In this document: piece by piece, positions 8,365-15,256 of the stretch | Numbering within the stretch: the stretch's first letter is position 1 | How the letters are laid out: each line of letters begins with the position of its first letter | NCBI GenBank assembly: GCA_900540365.1 | Contig: UQFN01000014.1 | Coordinates: 1 to 21,469, forward strand | Reading direction: 5' to 3' | Source of the DNA: an uncultured Mollicutes bacterium | GTDB taxonomy: Bacteria > Bacillota_I > Bacilli_A > RFN20 > CAG-826 | DNA length: 21,469 bases | The notes under the pieces: model-generated | What the model was told of the DNA's origin: nothing | Databases searched by the model: none | Seen by the model: only the letters and a program-made list of their open reading frames with translations | Translations under genes and position numbers: made by a program

Positions 8365-9796
8365 TAACTAATTCTCCAAATAAAGAATATAAATGGCTGT
8401 CATTAATTTTTACTTTAACAATTTGACCAATTAAATTTTTGTCACCTTTAAAATGAACAATTTTGTTGTTTTCAGTATATCCACTTAATAATTCTTTATT
8501 TTTCTTACTTACTTCTTCAACTAATACTTCGTAAGTATTTCCAATCATTTTTTTAGCAAAATAATCAAAATCTTTTTCTAAAGCAGATACAAGTTCTTTA
8601 AAACGTTTTACTTTTTCTTCATAAGTTACATTATCATTAAGTCTAGCTGCAGGAGTTCCTTCACGAGGAGAGTATATAAAAGTAAAAGCACTTGTATAAT
8701 GTACTTTTTGAACTAAATCAATTGTTTCTTTAAATTGATCATAAGTTTCGTTTGGAAACCCAACAATTATATCGGTTGAAAATTCAATGTTTGGTATTTT
8801 ACTTCTAATACGATCAATTAAATCTAAATATTCTTTTGAATTATAACGACGATTCATCAAGCGCAAAATTTCATCACTGCCACTTTGAACTGGTAAATGA
8901 ATAAACTTCATTATATTGTCATGTTTTGCCATTACATCGATGACATCATCTTTAAAATCACTAGGATAACTTGTTAAAAAGCGTAAACGAGGAATGTTTA
9001 AAGAAGCAACTTCATCTAATAATTTTGCAAATGTATCGCCATTATTTAAGTCTTTTCCATATGAATCAACATTTTGGCCAAGTAAAGTTATTTCTTTATA
9101 TCCTTTTTCTACTAATTCTTTACATTCAGCAATAATTTCTTTACTAAGTCTACTTCTTTCTCTTCCGCGAGTATAAGGAACTATACAATAAGTGCAAAAA
9201 TTGTTACAACCATAAGAAATATTTACAAAAGCTTTATAAGTTTCGTTTCGACTACTAGGAAGATTTTCAAAAACATCACCTTCTCTACTACTTACAAAAA
9301 CATATCTTTTCTTTTCTTCAAAATATTTATTTAATAATGTAACTAAATCAACAATATTATGTGTACCAAACATTATATCGACATAAGGGAATTTTTCTAA
9401 AATCAAATCAATAATATGTTTTTGTTCAATCATGCAACCACATATCATAAATATAAGATCTTTATTTTTTGACTTTATATTTTTAAAATCACCGATTTGG
9501 CCATAAACTTTATCTTCAGCGTTTTCTCTAACCGCACAAGTATTTAAAATTGCTAAGTCACATTCTTCTTCATTATTTGTCTTTATCATTCCTAAACGAT
9601 TTAAAATGCCACTAATAATTTCTTCATCGCGTATATTAGCTTGACAGCCATAAGTACGAATAAAATATTTCTTGTTTTTTAAAGCATCTAAAGTTTTTAA
9701 AGTAGGATTAAAATTATAATCATAATATTTAGATTTAATCTTGCGTGATTTTGCTTTTTCAATTGAAGGTACATCGATAAATTCAATATTTTTCAT
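8357..9796 (-). CDS. miaB: tRNA-2-methylthio-N6-dimethylallyladenosine synthase
   Basis: MiaB is a radical-SAM methylthiotransferase that turns i6A37 of tRNA into ms2i6A37. The 479-residue protein has the N-terminal UPF0004 domain with the auxiliary-cluster cysteines C51 (YGCQAN), C87 (NTCAVRENAE) and C121 (CGCMIEQ). The radical-SAM triad CNNFCTYC follows (C197, C201, C204). The C-terminus (about 415-479) fits a TRAM RNA-binding domain. The first 40 residues are an extension of the kind seen in Bacilli MiaB. It starts 3 nt after ymdB with AAGGA upstream and ends in TGA overlapping the YlbF-family gene. Its substrate-making partner MiaA is two genes downstream. Confidence 0.96.
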   Translation of the reverse strand: MKNIEFIDVPSIEKAKSRKIKSKYYDYNFNPTLKTLDALKNKKYFIRTYGCQANIRDEEIISGILNRLGMIKTNNEEECDLAILNTCAVRENAEDKVYGQIGDFKNIKSKNKDLIFMICGCMIEQKHIIDLILEKFPYVDIMFGTHNIVDLVTLLNKYFEEKKRYVFVSSREGDVFENLPSSRNETYKAFVNISYGCNNFCTYCIVPYTRGRERSRLSKEIIAECKELVEKGYKEITLLGQNVDSYGKDLNNGDTFAKLLDEVASLNIPRLRFLTSYPSDFKDDVIDVMAKHDNIMKFIHLPVQSGSDEILRLMNRRYNSKEYLDLIDRIRSKIPNIEFSTDIIVGFPNETYDQFKETIDLVQKVHYTSAFTFIYSPREGTPAARLNDNVTYEEKVKRFKELVSALEKDFDYFAKKMIGNTYEVLVEEVSKKNKELLSGYTENNKIVHFKGDKNLIGQIVKVKINDSHLYSLFGELVNE

Positions 9797-9799
9797 AGT

Positions 9800-10582
9800 T
9801 TATTCCTTATCTATTATATTAATAGTAATTATATTTTTTCCTTTAAAAGTAATATCATCAAAATTTAAAATAACAGCGTTAAATATTGTTTCGCCTTCAT
9901 CGAGCTGTTTAAATCTTGCTTTATCATTTTTAAAAATAACTCTTTCAATTACACTATTTGCCTCAGTTCCTAAAACACCATTATTATATCCACACATTCC
10001 CACATCACTTATATATAAAACACCTGTTGTTAAAATTTGAGCGTCATTAGTTTGAACGTGGGTATGAGTTCCAATAAAAGCACTTATCGAGTTTTTTAAA
10101 CTTAAAGCAAGAGCTTTTTTCTCTCCAGTATATTCAGCATGAAAATCAATAATATGAATATCGCTTTGATCATCGACAATAACATTTGTAATAGCATTAT
10201 ATGGATCATCAATTTTCATTTCTGTAGTAGCTGTACCTAACAAATTTGAAACTCTAATTTTGACTCCATGAACATCAAATATTCGACTTCCACTACCATT
10301 TTTCTCATCTAATAAATTTAATGGCCTAATCATTTCTTTATTATCGATAAAATTATAAATTTCTTTTTGATGAGCATAATGATTTCCTAATGTAATCGCA
10401 TCAACTCCAGTTTCAATTAAAAAATTATAATGAGTTAAAGATATTCCTTTGCCATTAGTTATGTTTTCACCATTAGCAATTACAAAATCAATATTATATT
10501 TTTGTTTAATTAAAGAAAGGTTCTTAGCAAGAGCCTTTCTTCCTAATTTTCCAACAATATCACCTATAAAGAGTATATTCAT
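9800..10582 (-). CDS. ymdB: YmdB-type metallophosphoesterase (2',3'-cyclic nucleotide phosphodiesterase)
   Basis: This is a 260-residue dimetal phosphoesterase of the YmdB family. The expected metal ligands are visible: D8 (GDIVG), E39 and N40 (NGEN), N67 and H68 (GNH), H148 (DFHAE), and H173 and H175 (GTHTH). B. subtilis YmdB hydrolyses 2',3'- and 3',5'-cyclic AMP, affects biofilm and motility programmes, and lies directly after rny as here. Its ATG overlaps the rny stop by one base (TAATG) and lacks a good Shine-Dalgarno, so its translation probably depends on ribosomes finishing rny. Confidence 0.93.
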   Translation of the reverse strand: MNILFIGDIVGKLGRKALAKNLSLIKQKYNIDFVIANGENITNGKGISLTHYNFLIETGVDAITLGNHYAHQKEIYNFIDNKEMIRPLNLLDEKNGSGSRIFDVHGVKIRVSNLLGTATTEMKIDDPYNAITNVIVDDQSDIHIIDFHAEYTGEKKALALSLKNSISAFIGTHTHVQTNDAQILTTGVLYISDVGMCGYNNGVLGTEANSVIERVIFKNDKARFKQLDEGETIFNAVILNFDDITFKGKNIITINIIDKE

Positions 10583-12162
10583 TATTTAGCCGTTTCTATA
10601 GCTCGATATTCACGAATGACATTAACTTTAATTTGACCTGGATAAGTCATTTCTTTTTCAATTCTTTCACGAATATCATGAGCTAATTTAAATGCACCTA
10701 AGTCATCAATCTTTTCAGGTATAACCATTACGCGAACTTCACGACCAGATTGCATTGCGTAGCATTGCATGACTCCATCATAAGACTTACAAATTGTTTC
10801 AAGTTGTTCAATTCTTTTAATGTAAGTTTCTAAAGTTTCACTTCTTGCACCAGGGCGAGCAGCACTTAATGTATCAGCAGCTGCAACTAAAAGTGAAATG
10901 ATATATTTAGCAGGAACATCACCATGATGAGATTCAATTGCGTTGACTACAATATCTGATTCACCATATTTTCTTGCAAGACGAGCACCAATTTCAACGT
11001 GACTTCCTTCAATTTCAAAATCACAAGATTTACCAATATCATGAAGGAGACCAGCACGTTTAGCTTGTACTTGATCAAGACCTAATTCGGCTGCCATTGC
11101 TCCAGCTAATCTAGCTGTCTCAATTGAATGTTCAAGTTGATTTTGTCCATAACTTGTACGATATTTTAGTCGACCAACATAATTAACTAATTCTTTATGC
11201 ATATTGCCAAGTCCCAACTTAAAGATAGCTTCTTGACCGGCTTTTTTAATCATTTCATTACATTCATTTTGACATTTAGCAACGACTTCTTCGATTCTTC
11301 CTGGTTGAATACGACCATCTTTAATTAAAACATTTAATGCTCTTGAAGCAACTTCTCTTCTAATTGGGTTAAAACAACTAACAGTTAAAGCTTCAGGAGT
11401 ATCATCAATGATAATATCAACACCTAATAATTGTTCTAAAGATTTAATATTACGTCCATCACGACCGATAATTCTTCCTTTCATTTCATCGTTTGGTAAA
11501 GCTATTACTGAAATAGTTTTTTCGGTAGTGATTTCTTGAGCTTGTTTAAACATTGCATTAGCTAAAATATTTTTAGCTTTTTCTTCACAAGTTGATTCAG
11601 CTTCTTCTTCTTTATTTTTAATATATAAAGCTATCTCACGAGAACATTTCTCTTCAACACGCTTAAATATTTCATCTTTAGCTTCTTTAATGGACATTTG
11701 TGAAACTTTTTGTAATTCCTCAATAATTCCATCAAGTCTTTCTTGTAATACTTCTTTTCTTTTTTTATTTTCTTCAATTTGTTTATCTAAATAATTTTCT
11801 TTTTCTTCCAAATTACTTTCCTTTTTTGTTAATGCATTATCACGTGCATTAATTGATTGTTCTCTTTGAAGTAATTTGTTTTCTTGTTGAATAACTTCTT
11901 GTTTTCTTTCTTTAATATCCTTTTCGGCTTCTTGTTTTAATTCATAAACTGTTTGTTTACCATCTAATTGCGCATTTTTAACAATGCGATCAGCTTTAGT
12001 TTCGGCTTGTTGAATAATTTTTTTAGCATTATGTTCTGCTCTTCTTTTTTTATAAGTTGGAAGATAATAAGCAAATATTAAGCCAGCAATTATTCCAATA
12101 ACGATTGCAATGACAAATAACAACCATCCTAATTCTGACATCGAAGTATCAAATAAAAACAT
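10582..12162 (-). CDS. rny: Ribonuclease Y
   Basis: RNase Y is the membrane-anchored endoribonuclease that starts much of mRNA decay in Bacillota. The 526-residue protein has an N-terminal helix (about 9-34) and a long charged coiled coil (about 40-195). A KH domain carrying GRDG in KGRIIGRDGRNIKSLEQ follows. The HD domain has its HD pair at H374-D375 (LLHDIGKSCD), with SHHGDVPAKY downstream. Length is normal (B. subtilis 520). The start has AGGAGG 7 nt upstream, and that sequence is also the 3' arm of an 11-bp leader stem. ymdB overlaps the stop and recA lies 77 nt upstream. Confidence 0.98.
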   Translation of the reverse strand: MFLFDTSMSELGWLLFVIAIVIGIIAGLIFAYYLPTYKKRRAEHNAKKIIQQAETKADRIVKNAQLDGKQTVYELKQEAEKDIKERKQEVIQQENKLLQREQSINARDNALTKKESNLEEKENYLDKQIEENKKRKEVLQERLDGIIEELQKVSQMSIKEAKDEIFKRVEEKCSREIALYIKNKEEEAESTCEEKAKNILANAMFKQAQEITTEKTISVIALPNDEMKGRIIGRDGRNIKSLEQLLGVDIIIDDTPEALTVSCFNPIRREVASRALNVLIKDGRIQPGRIEEVVAKCQNECNEMIKKAGQEAIFKLGLGNMHKELVNYVGRLKYRTSYGQNQLEHSIETARLAGAMAAELGLDQVQAKRAGLLHDIGKSCDFEIEGSHVEIGARLARKYGESDIVVNAIESHHGDVPAKYIISLLVAAADTLSAARPGARSETLETYIKRIEQLETICKSYDGVMQCYAMQSGREVRVMVIPEKIDDLGAFKLAHDIRERIEKEMTYPGQIKVNVIREYRAIETAK

Positions 12163-12239
12163 ATATAAACCTCCTAAAATTAATGCAAATTAGGAATATT
12201 AATTTAATTTTAGGTATATTAAGTTGGAAAATTGATATA
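12163..12239 (-). promoter_or_regulatory. rny leader with Shine-Dalgarno-overlapping stem
   Basis: In the 77-nt gap between recA and rny, CCTAAAATTAA (12204-12214) and TTAATTTTAGG (12173-12183) are perfect 11-nt complements across a 20-nt loop. The downstream arm ends in the AGG that forms AGGAGG, the rny Shine-Dalgarno. Inside the loop, CCTAA (12190-12194) can pair with TTAGG of the same arm, so a second, shorter hairpin competes with the first. This would suit translational control or autoregulation of rny, but it could also be chance pairing in AT-rich sequence. No T-run follows, so it is not a terminator. Confidence 0.45.
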
Positions 12240-13253
12240 TTAATTATTTTCTGAATTTAAATGTATTTCACCATTTAAAATTTCGTTTTTAATTTTGTCA
12301 AAAATTTCCTTATTTTCTAATAAAAATTGTTTAGCAGTATCGCGTCCTTGGCCAATTCGTTCTCCATAAACTTCATACCATGAACCACTTTTTTTAATAA
12401 TTCCATTTTCGATAGCTAAATCTAACAATTCTCCCTCTTTAGATATTCCTTTCCCATAAATAATATCTAATCTACATGATTTAAATGGTGGAGCAACTTT
12501 ATTTTTTACAACTTTAACTACAACTGTATTTCCAATTACTGCTCCATCATTTTTAATAGCTTCGCTTCTTCTTATATCAATACGTACTGTGGCAAAAAAT
12601 TTTAAAGCTCTTCCACCGGTAGTTGTTTCATTATTTCCATAAATTACTCCAACTTTTTCACGTAATTGATTAATAAAAATCACACTACATCCACTTTTTC
12701 CTAATACAGGTGTAATTTTTCGCATTGCTTTAGACATCATTCTAGCTTGTAATCCAACACTTGAATCATTCATTTGGCCTTCTAATTCTTGTTGAGGTAC
12801 TAATGCAGCTACACTATCAACAACAATTAAGTCAAAACATTCTTTACGCGCAAGCATTTCTACAATTTGTAGTGCTTCTTCTCCAGAATCTGGTTGCGAT
12901 AAAATTAATTCATCAATTTTAACGCCTAAAGCTTTTGCATAAACAGGATCAATAGATTGCTCAGCATCAATAAAAGCACAAAGTCCACCATTTTTTTGAC
13001 ACTCAGCAATTGCGGTTAAAGCTAAGGTTGTTTTCCCACTACTTTCAGGACCATATATTTCAATAATCCTTCCTTTTGGATAACCATTAACTCCTAAACA
13101 ATTGTCAAGTAAAATTGATCCACTCGAAATAACATCAACATCAACACTAGGTTTATCACCTAAGCGCATTATCGAACCGTTACCAAAATTTTTTCGAACA
13201 TCTTTAAAAACTTGTTCGAGAATACTATTAATTTGTTCTTTTTTCTCGTCCAT
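12240..13253 (-). CDS. recA: Recombinase A
   Basis: RecA forms ATP-dependent filaments on single-stranded DNA and drives strand exchange in recombinational repair. The 337-residue protein has Walker A GPESSGKT (68-75), the Walker-B strand LIVVDSVAALVP, the L1/L2 region (EGQMNDSSVGLQARMMSKA, then GGRALKFFATVRIDIRR) and the C-terminal domain. It follows cinA, as in many Bacillota. The start has AAAGGGG 6 nt upstream, within a leader that shares a conserved element with the ABC exporter genes. I saw no LexA-type operator (GAAC-N4-GTTC) in the leader. Confidence 0.99.
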   Translation of the reverse strand: MDEKKEQINSILEQVFKDVRKNFGNGSIMRLGDKPSVDVDVISSGSILLDNCLGVNGYPKGRIIEIYGPESSGKTTLALTAIAECQKNGGLCAFIDAEQSIDPVYAKALGVKIDELILSQPDSGEEALQIVEMLARKECFDLIVVDSVAALVPQQELEGQMNDSSVGLQARMMSKAMRKITPVLGKSGCSVIFINQLREKVGVIYGNNETTTGGRALKFFATVRIDIRRSEAIKNDGAVIGNTVVVKVVKNKVAPPFKSCRLDIIYGKGISKEGELLDLAIENGIIKKSGSWYEVYGERIGQGRDTAKQFLLENKEIFDKIKNEILNGEIHLNSENN

Positions 13254-13303
13254 AAATTTCCCCTTTAATTACAAGTCGCGTCCAAACGAACTTGTTGGGG
13301 GTA
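13254..13303 (-). promoter_or_regulatory. Candidate structured RNA leader, copy B (before recA)
   Basis: The gap between the cinA stop and the recA start begins TACCCCCAACAA and carries CTTGTA 16 nt later, exactly as in copy A before the exporter genes. CCCCC (13297-13301) can pair with GGGG (13260-13263) of the Shine-Dalgarno. Inside, ACAAGT (13290-13295) and ACTTGT (13271-13276) pair perfectly, extended by a G-U. The hairpin loop again begins UUU and ends GA. The inner-stem bases differ between the copies while pairing is kept, which suggests RNA structure. Function and ligand are unknown. Confidence 0.55.
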
Positions 13304-13305
13304 AA

Positions 13306-13776
13306 TTATTTACCTAAAATAGAAATTAAAGTAGGAATGATAGCATTTACAGCTGCTTCTCTTACTTTTTCTCTTTCAAGTTCGAGTTTTAATGGAATTG
13401 CCCAAATTCGTTTATTGTAGACAATTGCCATATATGTTTCACCAACACCAGCTTCACCTGGAAGGACATCTGGTCCAGCATTGCCCGTGAAAGATACACA
13501 AACATCAACACCTAAAACTTTTTGTCCTTGTAATGCCATTTGTTGAGCAACACCCCAAGATACTAAGCCATTATCATCAATAAATTCTTCATCCATTCCT
13601 AATAATTTAACTTTTAAATCTTTTGAATAAGTGACTAATGCTCCCTTAAAAACTTTACTAGCTCCACTGACATCAGTAATTGTTTTAGCAAATAATCCAC
13701 CAGTAAAGGATTCAACACTTCCTAGTGTCAAACCTTTCTTAGCTAAAACATCAATTAATTGTTCGACATTATTCAT
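13306..13776 (-). CDS. cinA: CinA C-terminal domain protein (PncC-type NMN amidohydrolase)
   Basis: This is a standalone CinA C-terminal domain of 156 residues. The family core is present: SVESFTGGLFAKTITDVSGASKVFKGALVTYS in sequence pieces, then NAGPDVLPGEAGVGETYMA, matching the ESxTGG, GASxxFxGGxVxYs and GPxG...GTVxxA pattern. PncC enzymes deamidate nicotinamide mononucleotide to recycle NAD. I set the start at 13776, 26 codons inside the longest open frame, because GGAGG lies just upstream and the protein then begins at the family's usual N-terminus. The N-terminal molybdopterin-binding-like domain of full CinA is absent. It overlaps pgsA by 8 nt and precedes recA. Confidence 0.88.
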   Translation of the reverse strand: MNNVEQLIDVLAKKGLTLGSVESFTGGLFAKTITDVSGASKVFKGALVTYSKDLKVKLLGMDEEFIDDNGLVSWGVAQQMALQGQKVLGVDVCVSFTGNAGPDVLPGEAGVGETYMAIVYNKRIWAIPLKLELEREKVREAAVNAIIPTLISILGK

Positions 13777-14437
13777 TATTATTACCTCCAAAAACTTTTT
13801 TATTTTGAATAAGATATAATACACAACTAATAATTGAAACAATAGTTGCTGCATAACATATAAAATCGCTTATATGTAAATACATTGGCCATTGAAAATC
13901 AAAAAACGAAAATGGGAAACCATTTAAAAAGATAATTGAGATGGCGACCATTTGTAAAACAGTCTTTAATTTACCAATTTTATTAGCACTAATTACAACG
14001 TTTTTAACTGCACCTAATTGTCTTAAACCATCAATAATTAAATCTCTAATTGTCATTATTGCCACACAGAAAAAAGGAAAAGTTAATGAGTTATTTAAAG
14101 ATGGAAAACCTAATATCAAGAAAATCGATATTCCATTAACTAACATTTTATCTGCGATAGGATCTAAAAATTTTCCCAAATCAGTTACTAAATTATACTT
14201 TCTTGCTAAATGTCCATCAAAATAATCGGTTATACTTCCGACTAAAAAGACTACAAAAAGAATTATCATGATGTAATTAATATAAGCACCATTAGAAGAT
14301 ATTTGAATATTTGCTTTATAAACAAATGGAACAAATTCATCAATGATATAAATCACGATAATTGATAAAAGTAAAAGAGTTGCGAAAATGATTCTAGATA
14401 TAGTTATTTTTGTTGGCAAATTAATTTTTTCTTTCAT
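13769..14437 (-). CDS. pgsA: CDP-diacylglycerol--glycerol-3-phosphate 3-phosphatidyltransferase
   Basis: PgsA makes phosphatidylglycerophosphate, the first committed step to phosphatidylglycerol, at the membrane. The 222-residue protein shows the CDP-alcohol phosphotransferase signature D-G-x2-A-R-x8-G-x3-D-x3-D: D74, G75, A78, R79, G88, D92 and D96, with D71 ahead. Several hydrophobic helices surround it. AAGGGG lies 5 nt before the ATG. Its start is about 17 nt after the 3' end of rnpB, so the two are probably on the same transcript. The 3' end overlaps cinA, an order shared with B. subtilis. Confidence 0.95.
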   Translation of the reverse strand: MKEKINLPTKITISRIIFATLLLLSIIVIYIIDEFVPFVYKANIQISSNGAYINYIMIILFVVFLVGSITDYFDGHLARKYNLVTDLGKFLDPIADKMLVNGISIFLILGFPSLNNSLTFPFFCVAIMTIRDLIIDGLRQLGAVKNVVISANKIGKLKTVLQMVAISIIFLNGFPFSFFDFQWPMYLHISDFICYAATIVSIISCVLYLIQNKKVFGGNNNE

Positions 14438-14454
14438 AACTACCCCTTAATGAG

Positions 14455-14786
14455 TATTCAGCCCATAAGCCATGTTCTGTTTTATGCAACCATTTATCTA
14501 AGTTAAACTTGTTAAATCAGATTCGTTTCTCTTATTAACTTCCTCTACCAAAATTTGAGTTTCTCGCTTGTGGGGTTTACCGCGTTTCATCGTCTACTTT
14601 CGTAAGACGCTCGTCTCTGTGGCACTTTAACAATCTTTTTCATTTGACAGAAATTGATTAGGCCGTTACTTGCTCCCAAGTACCTAAGATTATTTTTTCT
14701 CTTAGCACAATCACTACTACCATCACAGATAGTGCGAGCATGGACTTTCCTCTAGTTAAAAAACCAGCGGTTGCATGAGCTGAAAA
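14455..14786 (-). ncRNA. rnpB: RNase P RNA, Bacillus (B) type
   Basis: This is the catalytic RNA of RNase P, which trims 5' ends of pre-tRNAs. Read on the minus strand it has the universal core: GAGGAAAGTCCATGCTCGC (14734-14752), AAAGTGCCACAGAGACGA, ACGCGGTAAACCCC, GCGAGAAACTCAAATTTTGG and the 3' core ACATGGCTTA (14466-14475). Terminal stem P1 is formed by TTCAGCTC at the 5' end and GGGCTGAA at the 3' end. At about 330 nt it is shorter than B. subtilis (about 400). The 5' end touches the gpsB stop and the 3' end is about 17 nt before pgsA, with no T-run, so it is probably processed out of a longer transcript. Ends are good to a few bases. Confidence 0.97.
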
Positions 14787-15137
14787 TTATTTAATTTTGC
14801 TTGGATCTACGCCCATTTGATATAGCTTTTTTTCATATTTGCTAATTTTGCGCAATAAATCCAAATTATCTAAACGATTAACACCAGTGGATACTTGCAA
14901 ATTATTATAATTCTCACTAATTTCAGCTTCTTTAGAATTTAATGATTTTCTAAGTTTTTCATTTTCTTTTTTTAACTGATTAATTTGAGAATTTAAAGCT
15001 TTTACTACGCTATCAATCATTCGATAATCATTAAGTACTTTATCTAAAAAAGTATCAACTTCAGTAGCATCATAACCTTTGGCGGTTATACTAAATTCTT
15101 TATTTAAAATTTCTTTGCTAGTTAAAACTAATTTCAT
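14787..15137 (-). CDS. gpsB: GpsB/DivIVA-family cell-division protein
   Basis: This is a 116-residue coiled-coil protein of the GpsB/DivIVA family. The N-terminal membrane-binding domain pattern (KEILNKEFSITAKGYDATEVD, FLDKVLNDY) is followed by a coiled coil (about 42-75, QLKKENEKLRKSL) and a short C-terminal helix. GpsB links the division machinery with cell-wall synthases. In B. subtilis gpsB lies next to rnpB, as here, which supports GpsB over DivIVA. A consensus promoter lies 16 nt before the ATG and no Shine-Dalgarno is visible, so the mRNA leader should be about 10 nt. Lineages close to the wall-less Mollicutes keep such proteins only in some groups. Confidence 0.85.
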   Translation of the reverse strand: MKLVLTSKEILNKEFSITAKGYDATEVDTFLDKVLNDYRMIDSVVKALNSQINQLKKENEKLRKSLNSKEAEISENYNNLQVSTGVNRLDNLDLLRKISKYEKKLYQMGVDPSKIK

Positions 15138-15153
15138 ATCGTACTTATAAAAT

Positions 15154-15182
15154 ATTATATTTTATAAATCGAATATTTTCAA
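15154..15182 (-). promoter_or_regulatory. Promoter of gpsB
   Basis: On the minus strand TTGAAA (15177-15182), a 17-nt spacer and TATAAT (15154-15159) make a near-consensus sigma-A promoter. Transcription should start about 10 nt before the gpsB ATG. No other strong promoter was found upstream of the long leftward gene run, so it may feed rnpB and pgsA as well. Confidence 0.75.
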
Positions 15183-15221
15183 TTTTTTTATGTATAAATT
15201 CAAAAGATTATTTTTAAAATA

Positions 15222-15250
15222 TTGTAATAAAAAATAAAACTTTCTATAAT
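15222..15250 (+). promoter_or_regulatory. Promoter of the exonuclease-recU operon
   Basis: TTGTAA (15222-15227), a 17-nt spacer and TATAAT (15245-15250) form a strong sigma-A promoter. Only 6 nt (CAGTTC) separate the -10 box from the ATG, so the usual start point falls on the A of the start codon. No Shine-Dalgarno is present, which predicts a leaderless mRNA. It is back to back with the gpsB promoter. Confidence 0.78.
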
Positions 15251-15256
15251 CAGTTC

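Noticed and set aside
13254..13303. LexA-type SOS box before recA
   Set aside because: CGAAC occurs once (13286-13290 on the plus strand), but the paired GTTCG half at 4-nt spacing is missing.
13777..13854. Longer cinA start adding 26 hydrophobic residues
   Set aside because: The extension is the 3' end of pgsA read in another frame. GGAGG and the family N-terminus both point to the start at 13776.
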